From assembly GCA_024225395.1 (NCBI GenBank), contig JAAEMR010000149.1, positions 1 to 64,000 on the forward strand: a stretch of DNA of 64,000 nt, read 5' to 3'. The notes beneath the pieces were generated by a model, which saw only the letters and a program-made list of their open reading frames with translations, did not search any database and was not told the DNA's origin. Every line of letters starts with the position of its first letter. The stretch's first letter is position 1. The translations under genes were made by a program, and so were the position numbers. Shown here one piece after another: positions 1 through 10,561 of this stretch. Source of the DNA: Gammaproteobacteria bacterium. Lineage in GTDB: Bacteria > Pseudomonadota > Gammaproteobacteria > GCA-001735895.

Positions 1-3000
1 GCGGTTATCACCACTCAAAAATTGATAGCGAACAGCCCAGTCGACATCGATACAGGCTTCATTGCTGTTTCTATAAATCCAGCTGCTATTGCCAGCAATT
101 AAATCGAAACCATCGTTGATATCGATACAGCCGGGTAATTTGACATCAAAAGTAACATCACCATTGGCATCAACCTGCAGGTCATTCCATCCACCGAATG
201 TTCTCCAGATATTACTGTTTCCATAATCTGTGGCCTGACGAAACTGGTATTGCTCTGCCAGATTATCATCAATATTGACCTGAGTAAGCTCTGGATAAAG
301 AGTATCAACGGGTACATCAAACCGGTTAGCCGCATGCAGAGTAAATGTGGAAACAGTTCCAGCAGCCAATGGCGGCTGGATATCCACATTAGTTATAACC
401 ACATTGCCTTCATTCACATGAATACTGACATTGACATCATTATAATTACCGGCCTGGATATTGATTTCATAGTCTCCACCACTTTTCACCATATTATTAT
501 TAGCCGTCAAATGAAGACGTAATAAACCTGCCGTTAATTCATAATCAGCCGGGCTGGATAAGGTGGTCGTAGCCCCGCCACCATAAGGCTCACCAATCGT
601 TACCAGCGTCACCGAAGATCTCCAGTTAGCATTATCGGTAAAACTGTAATCACAGCTATCATCATCAATCGAACAATCGCTTGCATAGCCATTAATATAA
701 GGCGGAGTATCCTGTATCACCATCACCGTTGTTGTAAAAGTATCAGAGCCAGCAGCATTAGTGGCAGTCATCTCGATAGTAAAGGTATCAGAGCTGGTTA
801 CCGTGCCACTAAAGTACCCGGTATCCGTATCAAAAGTAGCCCAGTCAGGTTTATTAGTAATGCTCCAGCTTTCTATAGCACCACCACTGTTAACCGGGGT
901 GAATTCAAAAAAGTCATTCAGCATCGGTTCATCGATAAATGATCCCCCGGTGCTTAGTTGAGGAGCCGTTAATGCACCTGTAGTCGCTCTAAAGTCAGCA
1001 CTCACTCCACCGATAGTTAATTGAGTGGTTGTTAAGCTTTGATGAGAGTCAGCTGTCGTGTGTCTGACGAGGATGTTCTCTCCGTTAGTTATTTCTCCTG
1101 CCTGCTGAGTCCACTCATGAAGACCAATTTTATATTCACCATTGATCACCGTCACTGGAGATGGCTCATTAATACCGCTGATGACAATTGAATTACTCTG
1201 CACCAGTGTCGATAAATCCTGATCGGTAATCGCTAAAAATGAAAAAGCATCTGGAGTGGTGTCATTTGCATTCGGATCAACTTCAGTGTTAACGGTAAAT
1301 TCAGCCGTTATACCACCGATGATTACAGTGGCCGTGGTGGCTGTACTGTATTCAGAGGATGAAGTTAACCGCAGTTTTATACTTTCATCATTTACGATAT
1401 TAATGGCGTTTTCACTGCTCCAGACACCGGTGCTACTACGCCAATATTCACCTTTATCCAGTGACAGGCTGGCAAATCCAGTTAACCCGCTGATGGTAAC
1501 CGTGTTAGACACAACCATGGTATCCAGTTCGATATCACCTTTACTCTGAAAGTTAAAAGCATCTGCCGTGGTATCCGGGGTCACCACTTCGATAGTTAAC
1601 ATCATCGAGTCAGATTTTTCATGGGCTGTGCCTTTCAATTGTGAGCCCGTTATCTGCATCATGGTCGTGCCGTCAAAACCTAACGGTGGTCTACCCGAAC
1701 AGGATAAAACCTGGTTGCCATCTCTAGCAGTTATTTCACTACAGTTAAGCCAGGCAGGGTTATTGGTCCAGGACCATTCATCCACATAGCCATTTTGACG
1801 TAGATGACAATCACTGAGATAGCTACAGTTATCAATATCCAGGGGACTTGAAGCAGGAGAGGTATCACTGTCAACAATAAAACTGAGTTCTTCATAAGCT
1901 ATAGGGGATTCCAGTTGAACCGTATGAGTCACATCATTCAGTACAGGTACTTCACGATCAAAAAACAGGGTGAATTCACGTTCAGAGGTATACAGTCCAT
2001 CATCCACTGTAACCGTCATCAGCTGTTTAAAACTGCCATTGTAGTAATCTGGACTGAGAGTCGCGTCACACACACCTTCATCATTATCATTCAGGTAACA
2101 GGAAGCATAATAAACCGGGTTACCTTTGCGGTTAGGTTCTTTAATGGTTTCATCAAATGGATCATCCTGACCGGTTATAGTCACCTCCAGCTGATCAATG
2201 CGGGTATCACGATCCGAAACATTAAAACTGAATAGAAACTTTCCGTCAGTGTCATTACTTCCATCCATTTTGACTTCGGTATCAAAGATATCACCTGACA
2301 TCTGCGGACCTTTATAAGCATCACCCCCGTAAAGATTGAGTAATGCCAGCCGGGTACCCTCTACAACACTTAACACCAGATCACGTTCATAATCGGCAAA
2401 TTCAAAATCCAGTACTCGCTGCTCACTGACATAAGTATTCAGATCATCTTCATCAGCTTCATGAGCCGACTGCAAATAACCTGAACAGGATAAACCTTCG
2501 GCACAGTAATAAAGACTGACCGGATTAAAAACAATATGTTTTCTGGGAGACAAACTTGATGAGCCTGATTTAACATAACCATCAATATTGCGATCAAACC
2601 ATAATTCATACACCGTCTTGTGATACTTCAGTACTGCCGAGGTTTCTGAAGTGGAAATCGTTTTGGCATGCATATAGCCACTTGAATCAGTTATAACCCG
2701 CCTAAGCGTTGCAAATGAATTAACCTTTTGTCCATTGCCATATTGCATCGGTGCTACATAGTGATTAAAGGTATCTTTTAATTCCAGTTGTTGACTGTCA
2801 TTAATTTGATAAATAAAAATATCTCGATCCAGTTTCTCAAAATAGCAGTTTATAATTTCACTACTACAGCTTGCCTGAAAATCTCTTTGCCATTCATTCA
2901 TCCAGTCCCATACGGTTGACTGACTGCTGGCATATTGTAGTTTATGGGCAGTGATAACCACCGAGTTATTATCGATAAACTCTGCAAAAGAAATCGTTTC

Positions 3001-6000
3001 GGTTGAATTTTCCAAAAGGTCTTTGAAGTTGAAATTATTTTCATCTAACTGGAAATACATTACTTTCGGGTAAGCCGCCTGGTACTTATCTGATCCTCTA
3101 TAACTTTCAGATATATAGGGCACCAGCAAACCACTTCTGTCGGGTGACAAGGTCGCTTCCAGTAAACTATAGATAGTGGAACCATCTTCCTCTTCGAGTA
3201 ACAGAGAATTTTCCAGCGTCATCACACCCTGCTCGGTGTAAGACACGATCATCAGGCGCGCGCCATCATCACCGGATATGGCAAATAACAGGCGATTATC
3301 GGGTAATAACTTGAACAATGACAATATTTTACTGTGTGATACCGCACCGTTATCTACATAACCGGATATGGTTTTGTCTGCGGTCAGTGCAGCCTGTATC
3401 GGCAATAAATCTCCGCTAAAATTTCTGATATCATAATCAAACAGTTTAGACAGTTCCGCCGTTTCAGCATCAAATTGAAAAATTGCTCCAACAACACCTT
3501 TTGCGTTTCCATCCGAGACGATAGCTTTACCTGCGTGTACATCAAACAGTTTGGGGCGGAACATATCAGATATTTCAACACTGTTTACTTCATTCATTTC
3601 CATCGAATAAGTATCTTTACCACTGTTTACTTCAGATAAATTCAAAGAAGTATCAACTGCTGGATAAGGAATACTTAAGTCACCAACCGTCAGGTTGATA
3701 GTCAAACTGACCAGAGCAGCCGGACTACGATTCCTATTATGTTTTTTCTGCAGTGCATAATCATCAGATAATGGATTTTCAAGTGTGCGTTGATTACTTG
3801 AGTTATAAACGGGAAAATCTTCGATCACCAGACGATATTGATCAGCACCCAGATAATCCCACTTGAATTCAGCATGGGTGTTAAAAATTTCTTCCAGCTT
3901 AAAGGTCTGACTGAAAACACCGATCATGTCATCATCTTCAACACTGAATCCATCATCTTCAGTAACCGCCAGTTCTACATAAATAGCTGCTACATTACTA
4001 CCCTGTGATGAGAATAATCGGGCGGCAGGCGTAATCACATCACCATCTTCAACATGATTAAAACGCAGGTAACCCAACTCTGCATTCGAGCCATCATCTT
4101 CATCTGAAAACAGGGTATGCGTATTTAATCCTCCGCGCGGTTTATCACTGATGAGTCCAACATAAGGCAGTAGCCTGATTTCAGCGCCGGAAGAATCATC
4201 ATCCGATTCATAATTTGAAATGATTGTTACCCGATCCAGCATCACCGATAAACTGTTGACCGGTACCGATTTTATACGCTGAAACTCGACTTCTGCCCGT
4301 GTTTTCTTACCTTCTCCCAGCAAATAATGAGCATTGGATTTAATGACATTATTTCCGTTAGCTGCAGAGCCTACATCACTGAAACTATTTAACAGACTGT
4401 CCAGATCAGCATACAGATCGGTGCCATCAGCCAGGTTACTGATATCACTATTCATCATTAATCGTTGTTTGGCTTCATCTATCTGTCCACTTTCAATCAG
4501 GGTAGCAATTTCATCCGCCTGTTGCGCCAGCAATGCACTGCCTGTGACGGCTGCAATACCGTTTATGGATCGAACCAGGTCAGCATGTTCACCAAACTGC
4601 GCATAATCCAGATTTACCAGAAAGTCCGCACCTTTATAAAAGTTATACCCGGATGTTGCCAGGTTACCTACTCCACAGGCCAATTGTGCATAATTTAATT
4701 TCTGCCCATGGGTATCGACTTCGGTGTTATTTTCAGGAACACCTGACATAAAGAAATTATAGTTTTTCGCATTGTGTAATCCATAAAAGGGGTCACTGCT
4801 GGAATATCGATTAATAGTCACCCTGGCACTGCCCAGTGGATCAGCTTCTGCATCCATTTCGAGTTCATGTAAATCATCGACCAGTGCAACACTTTCACAC
4901 ACCAGTCCTAGAAAATTGCCCGTGGCAATATTAAAGGTCTGCGTGGCGGCATAACTCAATACCGCAAATAACTCTGCAGTGGTATCGTATTCATCCTGAT
5001 CATATGCCGTATAATCGAAGGTCAGGGGCAAAGTAGTTTCATTCACTCTGTCAACCGGTACACCGAATATTGGCCGATTAGTGTCGATAATGACCGGACT
5101 GTAAAAATAAGGTAACAATCCATCCTGACAGCCTTCATCAGCTAAATCACAAATAGACTTTTCGCGTGTTTTATAGGCTAAACCGTCATAGGGGAATTTT
5201 CCTGTTTCTATCTGTACAGATCGACTTTTCCAATTCAGGTATAAATCATAATAACTGGATAAAATATTTAGATATTCAACATCATGATATTCCCGGTTCA
5301 TGCTTTGGGCATAGTCATTCATGACTGCCAGTACTTTATAAGTTTCTGAAGGAAACTCGACATCATAAGGAGCTGGTACCCCTCTTATGCAAACGTCATC
5401 ATCACCATTTTCATCACGACACTGATAATAGATGGGGTCATTCTGGGGGTCATAGCGATTGTTGCGGATGGATTCATACAGATCCTGTCTTCTCTGGAAT
5501 TCATCTCTATATTCATAACATTCCTGGTTAACCTCAAACTCGGTACCCGTTTTTTCAGATTTTTCCCAGCACTGCCATAAGGCTATGAAATCATTCATGG
5601 TGCCATCACGCTCTATCAAATCTTCCAGATAACTGGGCACATTTAATTTGGGTGCCATCGATGTATTCAGGGTTAAACTCACTTCCCCTTCATTGGAACT
5701 GCCATCATCTCCCTGTGTTTTAAACGATACATTTTTAAGTAATCCCAGCATGTACTCTCTGGTTTGAACCTGTTTATCGGTATTAACTGAAGCCATCACA
5801 GACAACTGCACATTTGAGTCATTGTCACGAGCTTCAATAGCTGTCACGGCTGAAATTTCATTTTCTGAAGTCTGGATACTACCTGCCGGTAAAAGATCAA
5901 TACGCCAAACACCATTTTCACGGGTGATTTCAGAAGACAGCCCCGTTGCAAATTGATAACCGGATACACCAGATTGGGTGGCAGAAAAAAGACTTCCTGA

Positions 6001-7290
6001 TGGTGCAAAAACTAATAGGTCAAATTCAACTTCTGCTGAAGAAGCAGAGTCTGTCTTAAACAGCAGCTCAACATTATTCAACATAGAATGGATAGAACTA
6101 AAGGTATACGAGTGAGCATTAAAAAAGGCGTTTGAGTTTAGTAGCTCAACCTCTTCACCACTGGACAGGTATTCGTTACCTTCAAAATAAAAATGCTGTC
6201 CAAATCGCTCAGAAGATTTCACATCAATCAATTTAATACTGAAATTCTGACTGGCTCCGATGAAGGAAAATGGCTGGCAGGTCTGATCGGCAGTTACCGG
6301 TAGGTGAACATAATAGGTTCCAGACACACTTTGATTAACCAGTGTCGAGCCGTCACTTTTTTCTATTTGAAGTTGAACCGCACTATCAGAAGAAATTTCA
6401 AATAAGGCAATACCCGGTTGAGGAAGCTTAATGATTGAATTACCAGACTCAGAATTAACCAGATTACTGCTGATAGCGGCATCAGAGGTTGCAACTACCA
6501 TTGGCAGATCAACACTGGACATGTAGCAAATATCGGCAAATGGGTGATCAGGATCCAGGCCTATCTCAGCCTCTTCATCAGCATAGTTACCCAGTTTATA
6601 CCCCGGTAAGGACCATTCACCATTTCTATTAGCGGTGGATGCCCCAGACTTACCGGCACTGGTATCATCTTTTACAATGACATTTTGAAATTGCTGGTCA
6701 AGCTCTCCATAGTTATCAATAATGTCAACTTTATCAAAGGCCGATTGAATTTTTTGAAATTGAGCCAGAGTGATCGGACTCTGATCAGCCAGCCTTAACT
6801 TTCGATTCAATACTGATAATTTTTCTTCGTTAAATAAATCAATAGCCTGGTCGGTAATATCTGGCATGGGGAAGATACTAGTATCCGGTAATCGAAACGA
6901 ATTCTTAAGAGCAACAGGCGATAAAGGAATTTCTGATATTTTTGCTACCAGCTCTTTACTAACACCAATATTCTCTAGCTTTTTATATTCAATATTACGA
7001 TTATTTTTTTTCAGCAACCGAACAACCGACTCTACTTTCAAAGCTGGATCTGCTGATGTTAACTCAAGCGTTAGTGCCATTGCACCTGAGTCAGCAACTT
7101 TCGCTGCTAACCCGTCAAGAGAAGTGACACCAATATTTTCCAGCAAGCCTGCCGTGTCTTCCAATACCAGAGGAGTACCGACCTCTTCCCTGGTTTTATC
7201 CGAACTGCCTCCTCCACAGGAGGAAAGCAAAAAAATTAAAACTCCTGAAAATAAAACTCTGGACCCATTTCCTGGTAAAGCTGACATCAT
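1..7290 (-). CDS. Giant multidomain surface lipoprotein, C-terminus outside the window
   Basis: This frame is open for 2430 codons from ATG at 7290 to the window edge, so the C-terminus is missing. The N-terminus is a lipoprotein signal: a hydrophobic stretch ending LLSSC with the lipidated Cys at residue 25, followed by a Gly/Ser linker. The first 1200 or so residues match nothing I recognise. Residues about 1290-1500 look beta-propeller-like (inference). Near the right end are two homologous repeats of about 104 residues (about 1906-2009 and 2010-2105), each opening with a T-x-DAF-F motif and ending with an IGG motif. A putative-Ig (He-PIG-like) stretch containing NKPDWATFD follows. Such repeats are typical of large secreted adhesion or scaffold proteins. 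A second ATG lies at 7287, and an AAGG sits just upstream. The open frame and lipobox are certain; the role is unknown. Confidence 0.85.
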   Translation of the reverse strand, partial: MMSALPGNGSRVLFSGVLIFLLSSCGGGSSDKTREEVGTPLVLEDTAGLLENIGVTSLDGLAAKVADSGAMALTLELTSADPALKVESVVRLLKKNNRNIEYKKLENIGVSKELVAKISEIPLSPVALKNSFRLPDTSIFPMPDITDQAIDLFNEEKLSVLNRKLRLADQSPITLAQFQKIQSAFDKVDIIDNYGELDQQFQNVIVKDDTSAGKSGASTANRNGEWSLPGYKLGNYADEEAEIGLDPDHPFADICYMSSVDLPMVVATSDAAISSNLVNSESGNSIIKLPQPGIALFEISSDSAVQLQIEKSDGSTLVNQSVSGTYYVHLPVTADQTCQPFSFIGASQNFSIKLIDVKSSERFGQHFYFEGNEYLSSGEEVELLNSNAFFNAHSYTFSSIHSMLNNVELLFKTDSASSAEVEFDLLVFAPSGSLFSATQSGVSGYQFATGLSSEITRENGVWRIDLLPAGSIQTSENEISAVTAIEARDNDSNVQLSVMASVNTDKQVQTREYMLGLLKNVSFKTQGDDGSSNEGEVSLTLNTSMAPKLNVPSYLEDLIERDGTMNDFIALWQCWEKSEKTGTEFEVNQECYEYRDEFQRRQDLYESIRNNRYDPQNDPIYYQCRDENGDDDVCIRGVPAPYDVEFPSETYKVLAVMNDYAQSMNREYHDVEYLNILSSYYDLYLNWKSRSVQIETGKFPYDGLAYKTREKSICDLADEGCQDGLLPYFYSPVIIDTNRPIFGVPVDRVNETTLPLTFDYTAYDQDEYDTTAELFAVLSYAATQTFNIATGNFLGLVCESVALVDDLHELEMDAEADPLGSARVTINRYSSSDPFYGLHNAKNYNFFMSGVPENNTEVDTHGQKLNYAQLACGVGNLATSGYNFYKGADFLVNLDYAQFGEHADLVRSINGIAAVTGSALLAQQADEIATLIESGQIDEAKQRLMMNSDISNLADGTDLYADLDSLLNSFSDVGSAANGNNVIKSNAHYLLGEGKKTRAEVEFQRIKSVPVNSLSVMLDRVTIISNYESDDDSSGAEIRLLPYVGLISDKPRGGLNTHTLFSDEDDGSNAELGYLRFNHVEDGDVITPAARLFSSQGSNVAAIYVELAVTEDDGFSVEDDDMIGVFSQTFKLEEIFNTHAEFKWDYLGADQYRLVIEDFPVYNSSNQRTLENPLSDDYALQKKHNRNRSPAALVSLTINLTVGDLSIPYPAVDTSLNLSEVNSGKDTYSMEMNEVNSVEISDMFRPKLFDVHAGKAIVSDGNAKGVVGAIFQFDAETAELSKLFDYDIRNFSGDLLPIQAALTADKTISGYVDNGAVSHSKILSLFKLLPDNRLLFAISGDDGARLMIVSYTEQGVMTLENSLLLEEEDGSTIYSLLEATLSPDRSGLLVPYISESYRGSDKYQAAYPKVMYFQLDENNFNFKDLLENSTETISFAEFIDNNSVVITAHKLQYASSQSTVWDWMNEWQRDFQASCSSEIINCYFEKLDRDIFIYQINDSQQLELKDTFNHYVAPMQYGNGQKVNSFATLRRVITDSSGYMHAKTISTSETSAVLKYHKTVYELWFDRNIDGYVKSGSSSLSPRKHIVFNPVSLYYCAEGLSCSGYLQSAHEADEDDLNTYVSEQRVLDFEFADYERDLVLSVVEGTRLALLNLYGGDAYKGPQMSGDIFDTEVKMDGSNDTDGKFLFSFNVSDRDTRIDQLEVTITGQDDPFDETIKEPNRKGNPVYYASCYLNDNDEGVCDATLSPDYYNGSFKQLMTVTVDDGLYTSEREFTLFFDREVPVLNDVTHTVQLESPIAYEELSFIVDSDTSPASSPLDIDNCSYLSDCHLRQNGYVDEWSWTNNPAWLNCSEITARDGNQVLSCSGRPPLGFDGTTMMQITGSQLKGTAHEKSDSMMLTIEVVTPDTTADAFNFQSKGDIELDTMVVSNTVTISGLTGFASLSLDKGEYWRSSTGVWSSENAINIVNDESIKLRLTSSSEYSTATTATVIIGGITAEFTVNTEVDPNANDTTPDAFSFLAITDQDLSTLVQSNSIVISGINEPSPVTVINGEYKIGLHEWTQQAGEITNGENILVRHTTADSHQSLTTTQLTIGGVSADFRATTGALTAPQLSTGGSFIDEPMLNDFFEFTPVNSGGAIESWSITNKPDWATFDTDTGYFSGTVTSSDTFTIEMTATNAAGSDTFTTTVMVIQDTPPYINGYASDCSIDDDSCDYSFTDNANWRSSVTLVTIGEPYGGGATTTLSSPADYELTAGLLRLHLTANNNMVKSGGDYEINIQAGNYNDVNVSIHVNEGNVVITNVDIQPPLAAGTVSTFTLHAANRFDVPVDTLYPELTQVNIDDNLAEQYQFRQATDYGNSNIWRTFGGWNDLQVDANGDVTFDVKLPGCIDINDGFDLIAGNSSWIYRNSNEACIDVDWAVRYQFLSGDNR

Positions 7291-7767
7291 ATAACCTTGA
7301 TAAAATACTGGTTGTTAAATCTGGCTTAAACACCAGCTTAAATTGTAAAGAATTTTCTGAGTTTTTATGGTCAGAAAACTCATCCGTTGTTGATAACGCG
7401 CCGGATAGTAGCAAAATGAAAAATTTATTATCTTGATTCAAATCAACTTTGAAATCAAAATGGAAATATATTGTAAATGCTTGAATTAGCTCACAAATCT
7501 TAAAAATAAATTTAAAAAAGCTCACAAATCTTAAAAATAAATTTAAAAATAAGAAAACAGATCAATATCTTAATAAAAAAGTAAAAGCCTGATATTAGGC
7601 TGTGATTATCACTATAAATACTTATATGGCCTTGTAGAATAGACTTAAAAATTATCTTAAATTCAATAATCTCTAAAAAATACTACGCAAGGGTTATTGT
7701 CAGAATAGCTACTTCATGGCAACCTGTTAAATTAGCTATTAACCCTTACAAAAGAGTAATAAATTAA
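7291..7767. other. Intergenic region between divergent genes
   Basis: This AT-rich 477-base gap separates the giant lipoprotein gene (leftward) from cysZ (rightward), so it should hold both promoters. The only structure I can point to is a tandem 31-bp repeat at 7488-7549, listed separately. I see no coding frame or clear operator. Confidence 0.6.
7488..7549. repeat. Two tandem copies of a 31-bp AT-rich unit
   Basis: A 31-base unit beginning AGCTCACAAATCTTAAAAA occurs twice head-to-tail with essentially identical sequence. It lies in the gap between the giant lipoprotein gene and cysZ. It is probably a slippage-type duplication. Confidence 0.85.
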
Positions 7768-8508
7768 ATGATTGCAGATATAGGACGCGGTACAGGTTAC
7801 CTGGCAAGAGGTCTTTCACTCATTTCCAGCAAAGGTATAAAACGATATGTACTTATTCCACTGAGCTTAAATATATTTCTATTTGGAGCCTTAATCTGGA
7901 CAGGATATTCACAGTTTGCCCCAACAGTTGAATGGATGATGTCATTTGTACCAGACTGGTTAAGTTTTCTGGAAAGTATTTTATGGCTTTTCATTACATC
8001 ACTTACTGCCATTATTGTATTTTTCATCTTCACTCCAGTAGCCAATATTATTGCAGCACCTTTCAATGCCATTATGGCGGAGAAAGTTGAGGAATTGCTC
8101 ACGGGTCAAGATATCAATTCAAATGTTAGCCTGATGACCATTATCAAGGACAGCATCATGTCCCAGATCGGTAAACTGATTTATATATTACTCTGGTCAT
8201 TATTATTACTGCTCATCAGTTTTATTCCTGTCATTAATATAATTTCACCGTTTTTATGGATAATTTTTGGATCCTGGCTTCTTTCTCTGGAATACCTGGA
8301 TTACCCCATGGGAAATCATGATCTAACTTTCAAGCAGCAAAAGGAAACCCTCAGGAAACGTAGAGGCCTGTCATTAGGTTTTGGTGGTAGCTTGATGATA
8401 TTAACCAGTATTCCCATTATTAATTTTATCGTCATGCCAGTAGCTGTTGCCGGTGCAACTGCCATGTGGGTAGATCAATTGAGTTCAAGCATTTCATTAA
8501 CCCGCTAG
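7768..8508 (+). CDS. cysZ: CysZ/EI24-family sulfate permease-like membrane protein
   Basis: The 246-residue product is close in length to E. coli CysZ (253). It has the family layout of long hydrophobic segments (about 25-50, 70-100, 135-175 and 205-235) separated by short amphipathic loops. CysZ proteins carry sulfate, or possibly sulfite, across the inner membrane for cysteine synthesis. The motif P-x-x-NIIAAPFNAIMAEKVE near residues 90-112 is characteristic of the EI24/CysZ family. The gene stands alone with no sulfur-assimilation neighbours. The ribosome-binding site is weak. Confidence 0.85.
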   Translation: MIADIGRGTGYLARGLSLISSKGIKRYVLIPLSLNIFLFGALIWTGYSQFAPTVEWMMSFVPDWLSFLESILWLFITSLTAIIVFFIFTPVANIIAAPFNAIMAEKVEELLTGQDINSNVSLMTIIKDSIMSQIGKLIYILLWSLLLLLISFIPVINIISPFLWIIFGSWLLSLEYLDYPMGNHDLTFKQQKETLRKRRGLSLGFGGSLMILTSIPIINFIVMPVAVAGATAMWVDQLSSSISLTR

Positions 8509-8616
8509 AACATATTTTAAATTCATATTTTCCACGTAGTAGTCGATATCATTGACTAAGACCAAACTTCTGAGTTTTATGTAAACAAAATACAACCCAC
8601 TCAGAAGGTACGCAAA

Positions 8617-9096
8617 ATGCGAGACAATGATTTCATTGTCTCAAAAACGGACTTGAAAGGACTGATTATCTATGCCAATGAGATTTTTATAGAATTTTGT
8701 GGTTATACCCAACATGAACTTTTAAATACTCAGCATAATATTATCCGTCACCCGGATATGCCCAGGGCAGTGTTTGATTTAATGTGGAAAACCTTGCAAG
8801 CGGGTAATGGGTTTAATGGTTATGTCAAAAACATGTCCAAAGATGGAGGTTTCTATTGGGCCTTTGCTAATGTCACACCCAGCTATGATAATAATCAGAA
8901 TATTACTGGGTATTATTCGGTCCGTCGTAAACCTTCTCAACGTACCCTGGCAGTTGTTGAGCCCATTTATAAAGAAATGCTGCAAACTGAAAAACATAGT
9001 GGCTCAAGAGATGCAATAAAAGATTCTACAGCTGTGTTACTTTCCAAACTTGAACAACAAGGAGTCAGCTATGATCAATTTGCTCTCTCGCTTTGA
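8617..9096 (+). CDS. Free-standing PAS-domain sensor, partner of the next receptor
   Basis: This 159-residue protein is a single PAS domain of the Aer type (about residues 5-125), with the conserved core GFNGYVKNMSKDGGFYWAFA and a following RRKPS segment. Such PAS domains sense redox state or oxygen, often through FAD; I cannot tell the ligand. The C-terminal tail ends in SYDQFALSL, the ending commonly seen where the PAS unit is a separate gene from its chemoreceptor. The next receptor frame opens inside this gene's last codons at 9071, which suggests translational coupling. The start is supported by AAGG about 9 bases upstream. The frame is intact, but its receptor is broken. Confidence 0.8.
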   Translation: MRDNDFIVSKTDLKGLIIYANEIFIEFCGYTQHELLNTQHNIIRHPDMPRAVFDLMWKTLQAGNGFNGYVKNMSKDGGFYWAFANVTPSYDNNQNITGYYSVRRKPSQRTLAVVEPIYKEMLQTEKHSGSRDAIKDSTAVLLSKLEQQGVSYDQFALSL

Positions 9097-10537
9097 ATTC
9101 AAAACCCTGCTCACGCTAACAGGGTTAGTCGTTTTCATTTTACCAGTTTATTCCTTTATTCAACATGGTTTTGACCCTGTTTTAGTCATGTTACCGGTTA
9201 TTGCACTCATATTACTGTTTCTGATAAATAACAAAAAAAACAGCAATTAAAAATCGAAAAGGCAATTCAACAAGTCACCACCAATATGGCTTTGGGTAAA
9301 CTGGAGGACCGAATTTATCCTGTCAATGAAATCATCCAAAGCCCGGTAACCGATATTGCCCAAAAATTTATAGCACTCTCGATCATATGGAAACATTTAT
9401 CCGGGAAGTTCACACTGTTTTTGAATATATCTGGGAAGGGAATTTTCATCGAAGTACATTTCCTATAGGTATGCATGGCGTTTTCACCAAAATACTGTCC
9501 GAGATTGACCTGACAGTTAGTCAGATGGAAGAAGGTTATTGGCAAAAACATAAAGATGAATTGTTATTTAATCTCGATGCTTTAAGAAATATAAATCTAC
9601 TGGAAAATTTGAAAAAAGCGCAGGCAGACCTTTCTGCCATGGCTTTTGAAATGTCAGAAGTAGAACTTTCATCAGCTGAATCAGCAACAACCGCACAAAA
9701 AAGTGAGATAAGTGTGAAACAGGTGCTAGACAATATCAGCCAACTCATTGGCTCAGTAGAAACGATGAGGGGTTCTCATCTCAAACGCTCAATGAATCGA
9801 GCAAGGAAATTACTGAAGTGACATCTTTCATAGCAAGTGTGGCCGATAAAACTAATTTACTGGCATTGAATGCCGCTATCGAAGCTGCAAGAGCAGGTGA
9901 AGCAGGTCGGGGTTTTGCCGTGGTGGCTGATGAAGTAAGAAATCTGGCAGTAGAAACAAAAGAAGCAACCGATAATATCACTCGAATTATTAAACAGGTG
10001 GTCGATTCCAGTTCAACTATTTTTGAAGATACAGAGAAAATGAATGAACTCTCTCAGGAATCACACAATGTGGTTAATGAATTCAAACAAAATTTTGCGC
10101 GCTTTTCTGAGATTTCACAAAAAACCCTGGACGTTGTCAGTCACACTCGTCTGATTAGATTCGCCACTCTGGCCAAGGTTGATCATGTTGTTTTTATTCA
10201 AAAGGCATACCGAACATTAGATTCAGGTAGAGACTCTCAGGAAGCACATGATGTAGAAGTCGATGATCAAAATTGTCGATTTGGAAAGTGGCTGCAAGAT
10301 GAGTCCGCTGGAGCAAAATTTAGCCACTTACCTGCCTATAATAAACTATCCCAACCACATCATGACGTGCATTTTAATGTTCATCAAATCCTTGAGCTAA
10401 TCTCACAAGATAAATGGCTTAAGAATAAAGAGTTACAGACTAAAATTTTTGATCATTTTAAAATTACAGAGGAGGCTAGCGATAAAATTTTGGCACTGGT
10501 TGACGATCTAGTCGAAGAGAATCATCAATTTAAATAG
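9071..10537 (+). pseudogene. Methyl-accepting chemotaxis receptor with CZB domain, three frameshifts
   Basis: Read through three frame changes, this is a complete receptor: a hydrophobic anchor (9080-9230), a linker, the signalling hairpin with the hallmark [20 protein letters not shown], and a C-terminal chemoreceptor zinc-binding (CZB) domain with CRFGKWL and spaced His residues (10180-10400). The reading frame is lost near 9233-9240 (run of eight A), near 9362-9366 (run of five A) and near 9770-9781. Each break is explained by one missing base. It would act with the PAS protein before it. Recent decay fits best, because a 2430-codon frame nearby is undamaged. Sequencing error at A runs cannot be excluded, but the third site is not a long run. 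The longest translated piece would be the 239-residue C-terminal part from 9818. Confidence 0.8.
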
Positions 10538-10561
10538 CATCATTTTAAAACCGGGGATCTA

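Noticed and set aside
6866-7294. A 142-residue plus-strand open frame opposite the giant lipoprotein start
   Set aside because: It lies wholly on the antisense strand of a clear signal peptide and has biased composition without any family pattern, as expected for a shadow frame.
7488-7549. The 31-bp tandem repeat as a CRISPR array
   Set aside because: Only two directly adjacent copies exist, with no spacer between them and no cas gene nearby.
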